DNA of 64,000 bases from Pratylenchus scribneri (lineage: Eukaryota > Nematoda > Chromadorea > Rhabditida > Pratylenchidae): contig JAQSEB010000050.1 of NCBI GenBank assembly GCA_030063045.1, positions 248,001-312,000 on the forward strand. The letters run 5' to 3'. Shown piece after piece: positions 23,865-36,025 of the stretch. The translations under genes and the position numbers were made by a program. Numbering within the stretch: the first letter of the stretch is position 1; every line of letters begins with the position of its first letter. Under the pieces are notes generated by a model. That model was not told the origin of the DNA. It saw nothing but the letters and a program-made list of their open reading frames with translations, and ran no database searches.

Positions 23865-24730
23865 ATAAACCAAATGAACAATTCCCCCAATTATTCCCAA
23901 TTTTTTAAGGCCCAGCATTCCTTCCATTTTGTCCACCCCCCCCCCCAATCATTTTCTTTATAATTTCGCATTTTTCACAAATTTGAATATTTATTTTCGC
24001 ACATTTGTTCAAATTGTTTTTTTTTCATAATAAATAAAATTGTTCCCAAATCCAATTGTCCATTTTCAACCATTTCCCACATTCAAAATTATCCAACTTA
24101 TTTATTAGATCTCCCTCCCTCCATCTCCCATATCCCTTATTTGCTGCCAAATTCGGTTTTTTATTAACTTCAAAAAACGAGTTGTCATCCATTTTTGACC
24201 ATATTTGCAAAAAAAAAGAATTTACCCGAAACTTTTCGTATCGTAAAATATTCCCTTTTTGAGGCCATATAAACTGGCCAAATCTGTTTATATTAATATA
24301 TCTAGGATCCAGAGCTAATCCTAATCTTAACCTAAATAATCTTAATAGGCCCCAACATTTTAAGTTATGGCCCCAAAAAAAAGAGTTGACACGAAAATTT
24401 TTCTAAAAATTCAATATTTTTTCGGCAAATTAATTAGAGAAATTTTCCAAAAAAAAACCATAATCCCCTCCCAATCCCCATATCCCATTAATTTACAATT
24501 AGTAAAAAAAGGACGATGGCCAAATTCCTGCATAATATTTTGGCTAGAAATGTGTGAATGAATCCAATCGCATTTAATTGTTATTGCCATTTTATTTCAC
24601 TCCAATGTTGATGTCAAATGAAGCCGGTTTTCAATGCATAAAATTATTTTATTTTTCAATCGAAAGAAAAATCAACAAAAAAATATTCGATGAATTTTTT
24701 AAAGGCACATTTCCTTCTTTCAATTTAAAT

Positions 24731-27700
24731 TTAAAGTGATCCAGCCCTGCCTCTTTGCTGTTGGATGGAGGAAATTGTGGAATCTGTGTTTTCACGTCGA
24801 AGCATGGGCGGTGGGGGCTGATGCCGACGTGATGAATGGCCACCATTCTCATTGTCAGTCAAATCGCTGAATTCATCGATGCCACTTCCCTTTCTGTGCC
24901 TTCGGGCCCCATCACTACCACCAACGCCATTTGGATTTGGACGGCGTTTTTGATCTGCAAATGGGAAATGAAAATGAGGCATGAATTTCCCCGATGTGCC
25001 GTTGAGGCTTGAGGGCCATTCTTTTGGCCATAGCTCAGCGAGGCGATTGCCAATCTGAGAAGGCGCTATACCATTGGAAAGCCTAATGTCTTTTCTACAA
25101 ATACTTTCTAATTATATGGAAATTCAACTTTTAAAAAATTTACTTGTCTTCTGTGATTATGATACACTCGAATTTTTGGAGGAAAATGTGAAAGATTATA
25201 GCCAGCCGCATTTTCTACAGAGTTTAATATTTAACAAAATTAATAAAGCCACTTTGTAGAGGACACTTTGGGCTTTCAAATTTAATATCGCCTTCAAAGA
25301 TTGGCAAAAGCCTCATTGAGCTTTCCTTAATTTCCCCTTGGAGCATTAGGTGGTATCACCATTGAGTACATACCTGGGTATTTAGCTCATAACTCAATGA
25401 GGCTATTACCAATCTGAGAAGGCGATATACCATTTTAAAGGTATGAATTTACTCTACAAAGTGGCATGATTATTTTTATATTTTTAAATGAAAAAATCAA
25501 TGAAAAATAAAATATTGAAAAGGGAATTGGATCAACTAGAGTTCATGTAAAAAATGCTAATTTTTTCTAAAATATTTCATAAAGCAAAAAAGCGAATAAT
25601 GCCTTTTTCTAGAGGAAAGTCAGTTCTCTAAAATGGCATATCGCCTTCAAAGATTGGCTATAGCCTAGCTGAGCTATGGCCAAACGTTTCACCCAATTCC
25701 CTTCTTTAATCCACGTACATCTTGCCGGAAGTGGTGGCGGAGGTGGCGGCACTCTTGGGGGAGGCGGGGGTGGCATTGCCGCCCGAATTCCTCCAATTCC
25801 CATCATTCCGGGCAAATGGTGGTGATCGCCCCTCTCATCGCTGCTGGCCGCCCATTCCACGCGTCGATTATGGTGGCCAACACCAAATTGCTTTTGCTGA
25901 TGATTGTGGCTTTGACTGGTAGCCGGCCTCGGTGGTGGTTCCCTAGGAGGCGGTGGAGGCGGCATTGCCAGTGGTTTTCGGCCACCATTTTTGCTACTGT
26001 GAATGATTCGGGAATTAGCCCATTCTAATCCCTCTAAAGGACATTTAAATGCAATTGTTTCAGAATCTTAGCTATTCTTTTGAACATAGCCCAGTGAGAC
26101 GATGGCCAATTCGAGAAGGTGATATACATTTAGAAAGTCCAAAGTGCCCTTTATAATTTGGGTATTTTAAATTAATTTGATGAATTTAAACTTTAATTAT
26201 ATTTACATATTTTTGGATAAAATTAACCCGAATTCTCTGAGTGGAGTTTTATGTGAAAAGCAGTTTTTTTGATAAGGGGTTTTTGGTTTTCAAAAAATTA
26301 TTTAGGCCATTTTTTAGATGATATTTAGGGCTTTCCGATGGTGTATCGCCTTCTCAAATTGGTGATTGCCTCGCTGAGTTATGGCCAAAAAATAGCTGTC
26401 AGATAATGATATTTCATTTTGGCTTACCTCATTCCACTCCTGTGTTGCCTATATCGACGTGGATGTTGCCATTCTACCGGGGATGAATCCTCTTCATCCT
26501 CTTCCGCTGCCATTTCCCTTCTTCTTCTTTCGGTTCGATGCCATCGAACAGGTGGCCGATTTGTGCTTCGAAATGGTGGCCCATTGCCATTGGCCATATT
26601 TTCTTCATCCATTGAATCCAACTTAAATTAAATCAAAATTCTTTCAATGAATTTAAATTTCATTCCCGAATAAGTACGATTCAGTATCGAATTGACAAAA
26701 GTACTAGTAGATAAGATAGTGGCCCTTCTTTTGACTATATCTCAACAAGGATACATCCAAATTTGGAAGGCTATATGCCTTTCGAAAGCCCTAAAAATTT
26801 TCTAAAAAGTGGCCTACATGTTTTTTTTTGAAAACTGAAAAATCCTTATAGAAAAAGCGACTTTTCCATTTTCCTTAAAAATTCTGGATTATTTCACTCA
26901 AATGCAAGTTAAACTTTTTAAAGTTTAATTTCATAAAATTAAAATTAGGCCACTTTTAAGAAGGCACTTTAGGCTTTCAAATGGTATATCGGCTTCCAAA
27001 ATTGGCAACTGCCTCGCTGAGCTATGGTCAAAAGATTTGACACAGACCTACAGAAATAGCCCTATTCAAACATTCATATATACCGATTTTAGTCAATTTA
27101 ACTTCAATTCACCTCTTCGCCATCATCTCCATCCTCCTCTTCGTCCACTTCCTTCCCTTTTCTTCTCCTTCTTCTTCTGCCCTTTCCTCTTCCTCCTCTT
27201 TCTTCATCCTCTTCATCATCCTCCTCTTCTTCCTCTCCCCCATTTAGTCTTCCCTTCTCCATTAAATCCTCCTCATGACCATTTTGCCCATTTCTTCCTT
27301 GTCTTCTTCTTTTCCTCTTCCTCCTCCTTTGTTTCCTTCCACCATTCCCTTCCCGGCTGGCCCCATCCTCCTCCTCATTTTCCTGCCTTCTTTGGAGTAA
27401 TGCATTCAAAATGGCGTAGAGGATGACGAAAAAGGCGACCAGCGCCAAACCCAATGCCAACAGCAAATATGGGAAAAGGCCTAAATTGGGGAATGGAAGG
27501 AATATGGCCAAAAGAAAGGAGGATAAATTAAACAAAATTTATGGCCAACGATCAGTGTTGTTTGAAACAAAATGGGTCCTAGCAATTAATGTTCTGTTAT
27601 AATCCAATTGAACTAATCCTCCCACATTAAAATATATCCTCAATCTCCCATCAATTTTCAAGCCATTTTCCATTTTTGTCTCCTTAAATTAAGTACCTTA

Positions 27701-29746
27701 AGGCCACAAAAGAGTGGGGAATTATTAAGGACAAAAAGGGGGTGGGAAGTACGAAAGTACCACTCCCATTTTTCAGTTTTTATTTTCCAGCCTAATAAAG
27801 TTTTAAATTATCATTTGATTGTTTTAATTCCCCAAAAATTTATCAAAAAAATGACTGACCGTCCATTTCGGCCCCACTTGGCCATCCAATGCTTTCGAAG
27901 AAGCCAATGCTGGACCCTTCATGTTCTTCCCCTTTGGCATTATTCCTCTTTTGTGATGCCTCCACATTGTTATTGTTGGCCAATCGGCGCCATTTCAGTT
28001 GTTTTCTTGGCCAATGGCCGGCCGAGGCATTCGACTTGAGGGAAAAAACAAGATTAGGAAGGCGAATGGTTTAACGCTTTTCATTTAAGATTGGTCAATT
28101 TTTCATCAATTAATGAATTTGGAAGAAATTTGAATGAATTGAAAAAGAATTGGCTAATTAGATATGAATGGAAAAGTACTATTATTTTAAGCCAGCTGAT
28201 TGAGTGACTGGACCCTTCTTTTGGCCAACAAGGCGATGGCCATTATGAGAAGGTGATATACTGTTCGAAAGTCCAAAGTGTCCTCTACAAAGTGGCCTAA
28301 ATTTTATGAAATTCAATTTGAGAAAAGTCAAATATCTTTGAGTGTAATAAATCTGATTTAGAAGGAAAAACTGCTTATTTTATAAATTATTTTAGTTTTC
28401 AAAAAATTAGTTAAGCCACTTTTCAGATTATATTTAGGGCTTTTGAATGGCATATTGCCTTCCTGAATTGGTTATCGCCTCGCTGAACTATGGCCAAAAG
28501 AATGCGTAGGCACTCAATCTGCTGTACTCAATTACAATTTCATTCTTTCGAAGAGGAATCAAAATATTGTTAGAGGCAATTTCATTTTGATAGGAGAAAG
28601 AAAGAATACTGTATTGGTACCAAAGAAAATTCTTTTCCTTTCTCTGCAGTGAGGTATTCCTCAGGGCACATCACTCCAATTGATACAGTCCTTCTTGATA
28701 GAGGAAGAGAGAATTACGGTACTGCTGAAAACCGAAGGAAATTCTTTTCCTTTCCTTTTTCCTTTCTTTGCAGTGAGGTGTCCCTCAGGGCATCATCATT
28801 ATAATTGATACAGTCCATTTTTATAAATTCATTATAGACGTTTTTGGCATCATTTTAATTTTAAAGAGCAAAGAATTTTCTATCTAAATATATTAAAATG
28901 GTTTGTTTAATTTCCCATTTTTAATTGTTTAAATTGGAATTTAATTTAAATTTCTATTCATTTCATTATCTTTTCTCCTGGGCAAGGCAATAACTAATTT
29001 TTGAAGGCGATATACCATTCGAAAGCCAAAAGAGTCCTCTATAAATTGAAATAAAAGTTACCTGCTTTGATGCGATAAATTCTAAGTTTTTTTGAAGGGA
29101 AAAGCCACCTTTCTATTAAAAATAGAAAACTACTTTTTCAGAAGCTATTTAAGGCTAATGAATGGTATATCATCAGTAGGTGCCTCGCCAAAGTCTTCGT
29201 TCTTCTACCCGATTTGGATAAGCGAAGGATTTGATATTACATAAATTGGCAAATTAGACAATTAATTTATTTTTGATTTTCTTATTTAAAATAATCAAGA
29301 GGTTATGGCCAATCTTTATCCCTAATTTACCGATGAAATAATGCCTTCTGAATTGTTGCCATTCCTCTCCGCCTCCTCCACTCCAATATCTGTGCCATTC
29401 AATGAGGAATTATTGTTGATGGGCAATCTGCGGGTTGTGGTCGTCCAATTCTTCAATTTTACTTGAATAACTCCAATATTGAATTCTGAATGACATCAAA
29501 AATATGCCAAAAATTTGTATCACAATTCTGCCCCTTACGTTCATCATTGGGTGCCGTCCTTTGGAAAACCCGCAAATTTGTTGGCTGCTCCAATTCGTCC
29601 ACAGTTGGTTCGGCCAAAATGATTTTGGATTGTAAATGAAGAAAGAAGAAATGGTGGACCAACAAAACTGCAATCAAAAAATGCGGGAAAATTGGAAGGA
29701 AATGGGGGATCAGCAATTGAATACATCGATTGAATCCGTGGGACAT
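24731..29746 (-). CDS. Single-pass membrane protein with proline-rich cytosolic tail, function unknown
   Basis: Seven exons join in frame from 29746 to TAA 24731, about 520 residues. The N-terminus has a strongly hydrophobic signal-like segment (LLIPHFLPIFPHFLIAVLLV), then an Asn-rich extracellular region with several N-x-S/T sites (NNNSSLNGTDIG, GNNSEGIISSSNASAG). One clear TM helix follows: LFPYLLLALGLALVAFFVIL (exon about 27104-27517). The cytosolic part is highly charged, with alternating basic (RKQRRRKRKRRRQ) and acidic (EEEEEDDEEDEE) blocks, then two proline runs (MPPPPPPREPPPRP and MPPPPPPRVPPPPPPLP) that could bind SH3, WW or EVH1 domains or profilin (inference), and a Ser/Arg tail. 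The start is uncertain: ATG 29746 or 29758 lies in or at a MITE end, and a GATTGCAG acceptor inside exon 1 allows an alternative. Most longer introns contain MITE copies. I recognise no family. Confidence 0.7.
25017..25325. mobile_element. MITE family A, copy 1
   Basis: Left end reads CATTCTTTTGGCCATAGCTC and the body gives inverted matches at the right end (AAAGATTGGCAAAAGCCTCA). Lies in the last intron of the membrane-protein gene. No coding capacity. Confidence 0.8.
25378..25685. mobile_element. MITE family A, copy 2
   Basis: Inverted ends AACTCAATGAGGCTATTACC and GCTATAGCCTAGCTGAGCTA, same size and layout as copy 1, in the same intron. Confidence 0.8.
26074..26392. mobile_element. MITE family A, copy 3
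   Basis: Starts ATTCTTTTGAACATAGCCCA and ends TTGCCTCGCTGAGTTATGGCC. Occupies the intron between the fifth and sixth exons of the membrane-protein gene. Confidence 0.75.
26725..27035. mobile_element. MITE family A, copy 4
   Basis: Starts CTTCTTTTGACTATATCTCA and ends ACTGCCTCGCTGAGCTATGG. Lies in the intron just after the TM exon of the membrane-protein gene. Confidence 0.75.
28214..28504. mobile_element. MITE family A, copy 5
   Basis: Starts CCTTCTTTTGGCC and ends CTATGGCCAAAAGAATG, inverted. In the intron between the second and third exons of the membrane-protein gene. Confidence 0.75.
28589..28816. repeat. Two-copy imperfect direct repeat (about 105-125 bp)
   Basis: Both copies share AAATTCTTTTCCTTTC, TGCAGTGAGGT and AATTGATACAGTCC in the same order, at 28589-28691 and 28694-28816. 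Intronic; no coding content seen. Confidence 0.6.
28983..29193. mobile_element. MITE family A, copy 6, truncated and diverged
   Basis: Retains GAAGGCGATATACCATTCGAAAG at the left and an eroded right arm (AATGGTATATCATC, GTGCCTCGCC). Same intron as copy 5. Confidence 0.6.
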
Positions 29747-29932
29747 TCTTTTGGCCATAGCTCAGCGAAGCGATAACCAATTTGGGAACGATATGCCATT
29801 CGAAAGTCCTAATGTCCTCTATAATTAATTAATTAGAAATTAGCCAATTTTGGGGGAACATTTTGGGCTTTCGATTGGAATATCGCCTTACAAAATTGGC
29901 TATCGCCTCGCTGGAATATGGCCAAAAGAATG
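29744..29932. mobile_element. MITE family A, copy 7 (short 189-bp form)
   Basis: Perfect inverted ends CATTCTTTTGGCC and GGCCAAAAGAATG with a reduced centre. Its left end abuts the first coding exon of the membrane-protein gene, so the proposed start ATG (minus strand) lies inside the terminal repeat. Confidence 0.85.
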
Positions 29933-32106
29933 TCCCCAATTTATTCAATTTGTATTTTATTTTAATGGTGGGAATAAACTCACAAAAATGGACATTGAAA
30001 TTGAGCGAGAATAAATGGGAATAATTTTGGACGATAATGGCTTTTTGTGGATGAAAATGATGATGAGATCTTTGATGAAAGAATTGGATATTGGTGGGAT
30101 TCATTGGGCAACGATGAATGGAAAATAATACAAAATATTGTTGTTGATGAGCATGGCCAATTTATTGGAAAAAAATAATAATTCACCAATGACAACAGCA
30201 GAAGAAAACGGACATTTGCAATTTCACGCGACCTAATTCAAAGATGATTAATTCGCTGGGCAAATATAAGGGCGTGGGGAATTGGGTTAATTCAAATAAA
30301 AGACATATTTGAAAGGACATAAGGCCGAGAGTAGAGGATGAATTGCTCGGCAATTTTTTAAATAAAATGTCTCCAATATTTGGCATCAAGCAATGGCTAA
30401 CCCAAATATAATCCAAACATTTTATTCCCATTAATTGTGGCCTGTTGATTGTGAAAAAGGTGACAAAAAGATGGAAGAGAAGGGGAATTGAGCATTTGAT
30501 AGTGTGGCTATCGGGGCAACCGATTTGATGACAAAATGATGATCGATCCCCCTTCATCAATCGGCAGCCGCAATGTGCGCAAAAATGTCCGATCAGTGGC
30601 AGTCCAATCCAACAAAGTAAAAAGAAAGGGGGCAGCCGACTGTCTCTTATTTCGCGCAATTCCACAACATTTTCCATCCAATTTGTCCCCCTTTTCCTTC
30701 AATTAATCTCCCCAACCCTTTTAATATTCCATGCACAATTTTCCCACCCCAATTCATCAATTCAATTCAATTCAATTAATTCATTTTGTGCTGATTGATT
30801 CAATCGAGAATGAATATATTTTAGGGGCGAATTTGGAGGATTTGGATGGAAGGGAAAAGGAGAAAGAAAAATGAAAAGAACTAATCAAAATATTAAATTA
30901 ATTAAAAATGGGAAATATTTAATTTACAGGAATTGCTGAAAAGATTGTAAAAATTTATCCCAGACCAATAAAGTTTATACTCAATTGATAGATCTCGTCA
31001 AGAAGCATAATTTGATTATATTTTGGCTTAAGGCTTAACCAATTCTAACTTCATTTTGAACCAAAATCCGTTTAAATCGTTTAAAACACTAATTGTTGAC
31101 CAAACCATAACAAATTATATACCATTCAATGCGCCTTTTGCCAGCTCAATCAAATTTGGGTCTAGGACAAACCCTTAAACCATTATAATTATTTTGAAGT
31201 CATATATGTGTTTTTCCGCAATTCATTGCAACAAATTTACCATTTAAATTTATCATAGTTTTGTGCCATTTTCTAAATAATTTCCCACTTCATTCCCCCA
31301 GGCAATAATCCAATCAAATTCAAATTCAAACTTCATTTCCCCAACCACCAATTTCTCATTTCCGCCAATTTCCCCTCCCTTCAATTAATCGTTCACCCCA
31401 CTAAAATGCCAACAAAATTGGCACGTATTCTAAGTAAATTGCTTGGCACTAAAACAAAAATTGTCGGCCACGGAACAATATTAATCTTCTTTTTGGTTGG
31501 CCCAATGCCATCCCAACCAACCAATTTATTTGATATCCTCTTTTTATATGGAAAGTTAGTGCCAACAATTCTATTTAATACTATTTTTGTCTTTTTTTAT
31601 TGGCGGAGGAGGCATCATTCGTTCATCACAAAGATCCTCGCATCAAACTTTGTTTCAAAAGGCATTATCCATCAAATTGGGGATTAAATCTTCCTCACGG
31701 GGAGCTCAAAGATGAAAAGACCAAATGAGGAATTTAATTTAATTGAATGGGAAAAATATTATTAAATATCAGCAGATGGGGTTCGAACGAATTGGTGTGG
31801 CCAAAGAATCATCGGCGAGTTGGCAAAGAATGGGTGGTTTGGGACAATTGATGAGGGGAAAATGGAGGAAAAATGTGAAATGAATGGAAAAAAGAACAAA
31901 TACTTACAAAAGATGAACGATATTTTCCGGGGGATCAATTTAATAAATTAAGGGGATTTTATATAACAACTCATTTTATGAATAAAACACCGAATTTTGA
32001 TAAAGAAAATATTGGAGGAATTATCATAAAATACAAATGAGAGAAAAGAGGAATTAGTTTGTAAAATAAAGAATGTATTTCATCAACATATTGCTATAAA
32101 AACACA
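29933..32106. other. Gene-poor stretch with part of a dispersed repeat
   Basis: No convincing gene. Minus-strand frames at 30183-30702 and a plus frame at 31406-31687 are open but lack recognised domains or splice partners. 30950-31215 resembles the repeat around 23090-23405. The segment may include upstream exons or promoter of the membrane-protein gene. Confidence 0.4.
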
Positions 32107-32107
32107 T

Positions 32108-32758
32108 CTTTCCGGAAAAATACATTTTTCCCCAATTCTTTCCGGAAAATGTGTTTTGCCCCAATTCTTTCCGGAAAATGTATTTTGCCCCATTTCTTTC
32201 CGGAAAATGTGTTTTGCCCCATTTCTTTCGGGAAAATGTGTTTTGCCCCATTTCTTTCCGGAAAATGTGTTTTGCCCCATTTCTTTCCGAAAAATGTGTT
32301 TTGCCCCATTTCTTACCGGAAAATGTATTTTGCCCCATTTCTTTCCGGAAAATACATTTTGCCCCATTTCTTTCCAGAAAATGTATTTTGCCCCATTTCT
32401 TTCGGGAAAATATATTTTGCCCCATTTCTTTCCGGAAAAAGTATTTTGCCCCATTTCTTTCCGGAAAATGTGTTTTGCCCCATTTCTTTCCGGAAAATAC
32501 ATTTTGCCCCATTTCTTTCCGGAAAATGTATTTTGCCCCATTTCTTTCAGGAAAATGTGTTTTTCCCCATTCCTTCCCAGAAAATGTATTTTGCCTTCTT
32601 TCCGGAAAATGTATTTTGCCCCAATTCTTTCCGGAAAATGTGTTTTGCCCCATTTCTTTCCGGAAAATGTGTTTTGCCCCATTTCTTTCCGGAAAATTTG
32701 TTTTGCCCCAATTCTTTCCGGAAAATGTATTTTGCTCCATTTCTTTCCGGAAAATTAC
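32108..32758. repeat. 29-bp minisatellite, about 22 copies
   Basis: Tandem units of TTTCCGGAAAATGTGTTTTG plus CCCCATTTC. Variants swap TGTG and TGTA or TACA, and some have CCCCAATTC. Each unit holds the palindrome TTTCCGGAAA. Because 29 is not a multiple of three and the unit has no stop codon, long frames stay open in several phases on both strands; none looks like a gene. Confidence 0.95.
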
Positions 32759-34727
32759 ATTTATTGCCTTATATCTTTCTTGAACACTAACATTTTATTT
32801 ATTTCCAAAAAATACATCTTTCAGAAACAAACAAAAACACATATCCTGAATATGAGTACTTATATTGCTCTATCATTGCTCAATTAACCAATTCCCCTTT
32901 TATCTCATTTTTAACCCTCTCCAAAATTGATATTTTCTGTTTTTCCTATAAATATTTTTGATAAAAATACATTTTAAAAATTTCATTTTTGGCCCAACTC
33001 CAATTATGTTTCCCAGAATTAGTCCACTTTTTTTTCTTCAAACAATATTTTTATTCATTCCATTCATCCATTTTAAGGTCAAATTTCCTCATCCACCACA
33101 TGTTTTTGTTTGTTTTTTAAAAACAAATATATCCGCCGATCAGGGTCATCCGTTGGTCAGCAATGCTCATTTTACTGCGAATTTGCCGAATTGGCCTTGA
33201 CAAAAATGGAAATGTGCAAGAACACAACACAAAGGAGAAAATATGCAAAAACTCGCTTTTTGATGATCAATAATCATGGTCGAGATCATTCACTTTTTAA
33301 TCATTGATCACATTTTTACTTTCATAAAAATTAAATTTTTTAACCGAGGGATTTGCCGATCTTTTGCCTCAAAAATATGCCAATAAAGTGCATCAAAGAT
33401 GGGGGGGGGGGGGGGTGGTCTGACTTTTGACCGTGCGGAATTATCCATGAAAATATTTTGACTAATAAGTAAATTGAACATTGAAGCGGGGTGTTTTCAT
33501 TAATCCAAAAAATATATCAATTTATGAATGGAATGATTGACTGTTTGGGTTAAATTATGGTAGATTATCTTTATTTTATCCATTTCATAGACAATAATTC
33601 TCCAAATTCCCAATAAGTCAGCTGCATTCTTGGCATCGTTCCAAATGTGAATTCATCTTTCCTTCCTTCCTCCATTTTTTACTATTTTTTGAATATTTTT
33701 GGCCGATTCACAATTCCAGCGGATTATTGGCCAAAAGGCCGATCAAAAAAAGAGGAGAGGATTTAAATGAGAGAGGGATGGACCCAAAAAACCACTCAAA
33801 TTAATGAAAAAATGTTCGGAATTCGGCTCGACTGATTTTAATACTGCGAAAATATTCCATCCATTTTTATATGTTAAAATGTAGTGTGGATTTTTGGGGA
33901 GTCAAAATACCTTCTTTGGAATGTTTCTCATCAGAAAAAAAACCATTATAAATTTAATTGAGGCAATTTTTATATGGATTTTTTCCGTAAGCATTTTCTT
34001 TTGAGAAGTGGATTTATTGTGAATTTTGCCCATCCAATTTTACTTGGAAAATTACTAAATTTAATTGAAATTGGCAAAAAATTGTGGGAAATTCCAAAAA
34101 AAATTGCGTAAATATATTTTTGTGACTTATTTTCGCCTAAATCCTCCATTTCCTTTCCATTTTTTTGTGGTTCATTCAGTGCAGAGACTAAACTTCGATA
34201 AAAAAAAAAATTAAGAAAAAAGGGAGGTGGGCACTAAAAAGGGATGTGGCAAATTGGGAAGGAAAGAAATTGTTGGCACCAAAAAAACCAAATGTGGGGC
34301 AAAGGTGTGGCCACTCGTGATGGCCAAAGGAACAAAAAAAAAGAATTGGAGCCAACGACACGGGGGAATACGTGAGGGGCCAAAATTGGCAACAACAAAA
34401 GCCGCAAAAAAATGAAGGAAAATTGTAGAGAATAACTGGAAGGGGATTAAAAAATTGTGGGGGCAAGACAAAAGATCAGTCAAAATCAAAAGGAGAACTA
34501 AATTTGGCATTGAAAGAGGCCATTTTTGGAATATACCTATTGTTGTCATTGGAGCACATTTTGTTTTGTGGAGGAAATGAACACATTTTGGGAACAAAAA
34601 CCAAACAATAATATTCAATGGATGTTTCAAATGTATTAACAAGGCCATCAGAGACACATGTGACCAAAAATGAATGAAAATGAAAAGGGGAATTCGGGGG
34701 GTGATGAATTCATCAGTTACCGTCTGA
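32759..34727. other. Intergenic, no gene recognised
   Basis: AT-rich, with a 15-nt G run at 33401-33415. Open frames are homopolymer-driven (Lys/Phe rich). Nothing else supported. Confidence 0.45.
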
Positions 34728-35035
34728 ATTTTGGCTATAGTTCAGCGAGGCAACTGCCAATCTGTGAAGGTGATATACTATTCGAAAGCCCTAATTCCCC
34801 TCTATAAAATGGACTATTTATTTTTATTAAAAATTTAAATACTTTGTAGAAAAATCGCTTTTTTCCTCCAAACTTTACAATTTTATTGTGCTCAAAGAAA
34901 TACAACATCTTTTAAAACTTGAATATATAAAATTTTGAAAATCCAGCCAAATGATAGAGGAAATTTTGGGCTTTCAAATGACATATCGTCTTCCTACTTT
35001 GATTACCGCCTGGAGGAGTTATGGCCAATAGAATG
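34728..35035. mobile_element. MITE family A, copy 8
   Basis: Left arm GCTATAGTTCAGCGAGGC, GGTGATATACTATTCGAAAG; right arm inverted (AATGACATATCGTCTTCC, GAGTTATGGCCAATAGAATG). Intergenic. Confidence 0.75.
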
Positions 35036-36025
35036 ACAAAGAGACTTAAACGACTGTAATAAATTGTACCCTGAATGAGGGCATTGTAGGGAAAAAGCAA
35101 TGACATTTGGCCAATTAAATGAATATTAAAGTAACATTTAACCAATGGCAAGTACAATTAAACGACATTTTCTTCCAAATTGGGAAATGAGGGCAGCAAA
35201 TTTGTAACAATTTCCACACAAATTATTATTCCCTTCACCCTTTTAAATATTCAATTTTTTTTTTGCAAAATTTATTCTCTTTCACACGCAAATTAATGAA
35301 TGCAAAAAATGTGATCAAATCAAAATTTGGAGGGAAGAAAATAGTAACAAAAAAATACTACAAAATATACTGAATAAAGGAGGGAATATATTGTGCGGCG
35401 AACATTTTTTTGGATTAAAATGTGGAGGATATGTTGAAAAAACGAGATTCTGCAGAGAATTTTTGGGCTAATTCATTTTCAATTCAATTTTGTCCTAGAA
35501 TCGACGAGGCAAAAGGAGGAGGATGGATGGATGCCTTTGATTATGAATGAATGTATTTTGGTTGGAAGGCACAAAATGCGCAACAAAATTTGCATATAAA
35601 AATGATGGATATGGGTGGGCGAGATCGATCACATTTTTTGTTGGCTTTGTGGATGGACCAGATTTGAGGAGGTGGCATCATTTTTTGTGTTGAGCTGATT
35701 GAGAATGAGGAGGAAAAAGCATCGGCAAAAATGGACAACAATAAAAAAAAACAAATAAATTGAGGAAGGAAAAAGGGATTTGCTAGCAGCTAAAAATGAA
35801 TTGGGGGAAAGAAAAGACGGCGGCGAATCTATCAAAAATTGAATAAAATGTGTAACATTTTGATGAGCAAAATGGCCGTAAAATTGTGGGTAAAATGTGG
35901 GTAAAATGAGGGGATAATAAAGCTGCTGCTGGCTGAATGAATGCTTTTGTGCTCTTTGATGAAATGCTTCTTCTTCTTCTTCTCCTCAATTCAATGTCCA
36001 ATCCATCCAAATCCACTAAAATCCA
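35036..36025. other. Intergenic, no gene recognised
   Basis: Region 3' of the small secreted-protein gene; should include its 3' UTR. No other supported feature. Confidence 0.45.

Noticed and set aside
30183..30702. Upstream exon(s) of the membrane-protein gene
   Set aside because: Open in two overlapping frames with no clear donor leading to 29746; not enough to call.
31406..31687. 93-codon plus-strand frame with an ATG
   Set aside because: No homology recognised, hydrophobic low-complexity, no splice partner; could be reconsidered with transcript data.
32054..32887. Frames of 199-243 codons on both strands
   Set aside because: They are the translation of the 29-bp minisatellite in several phases; no start context, domain or splice signal.
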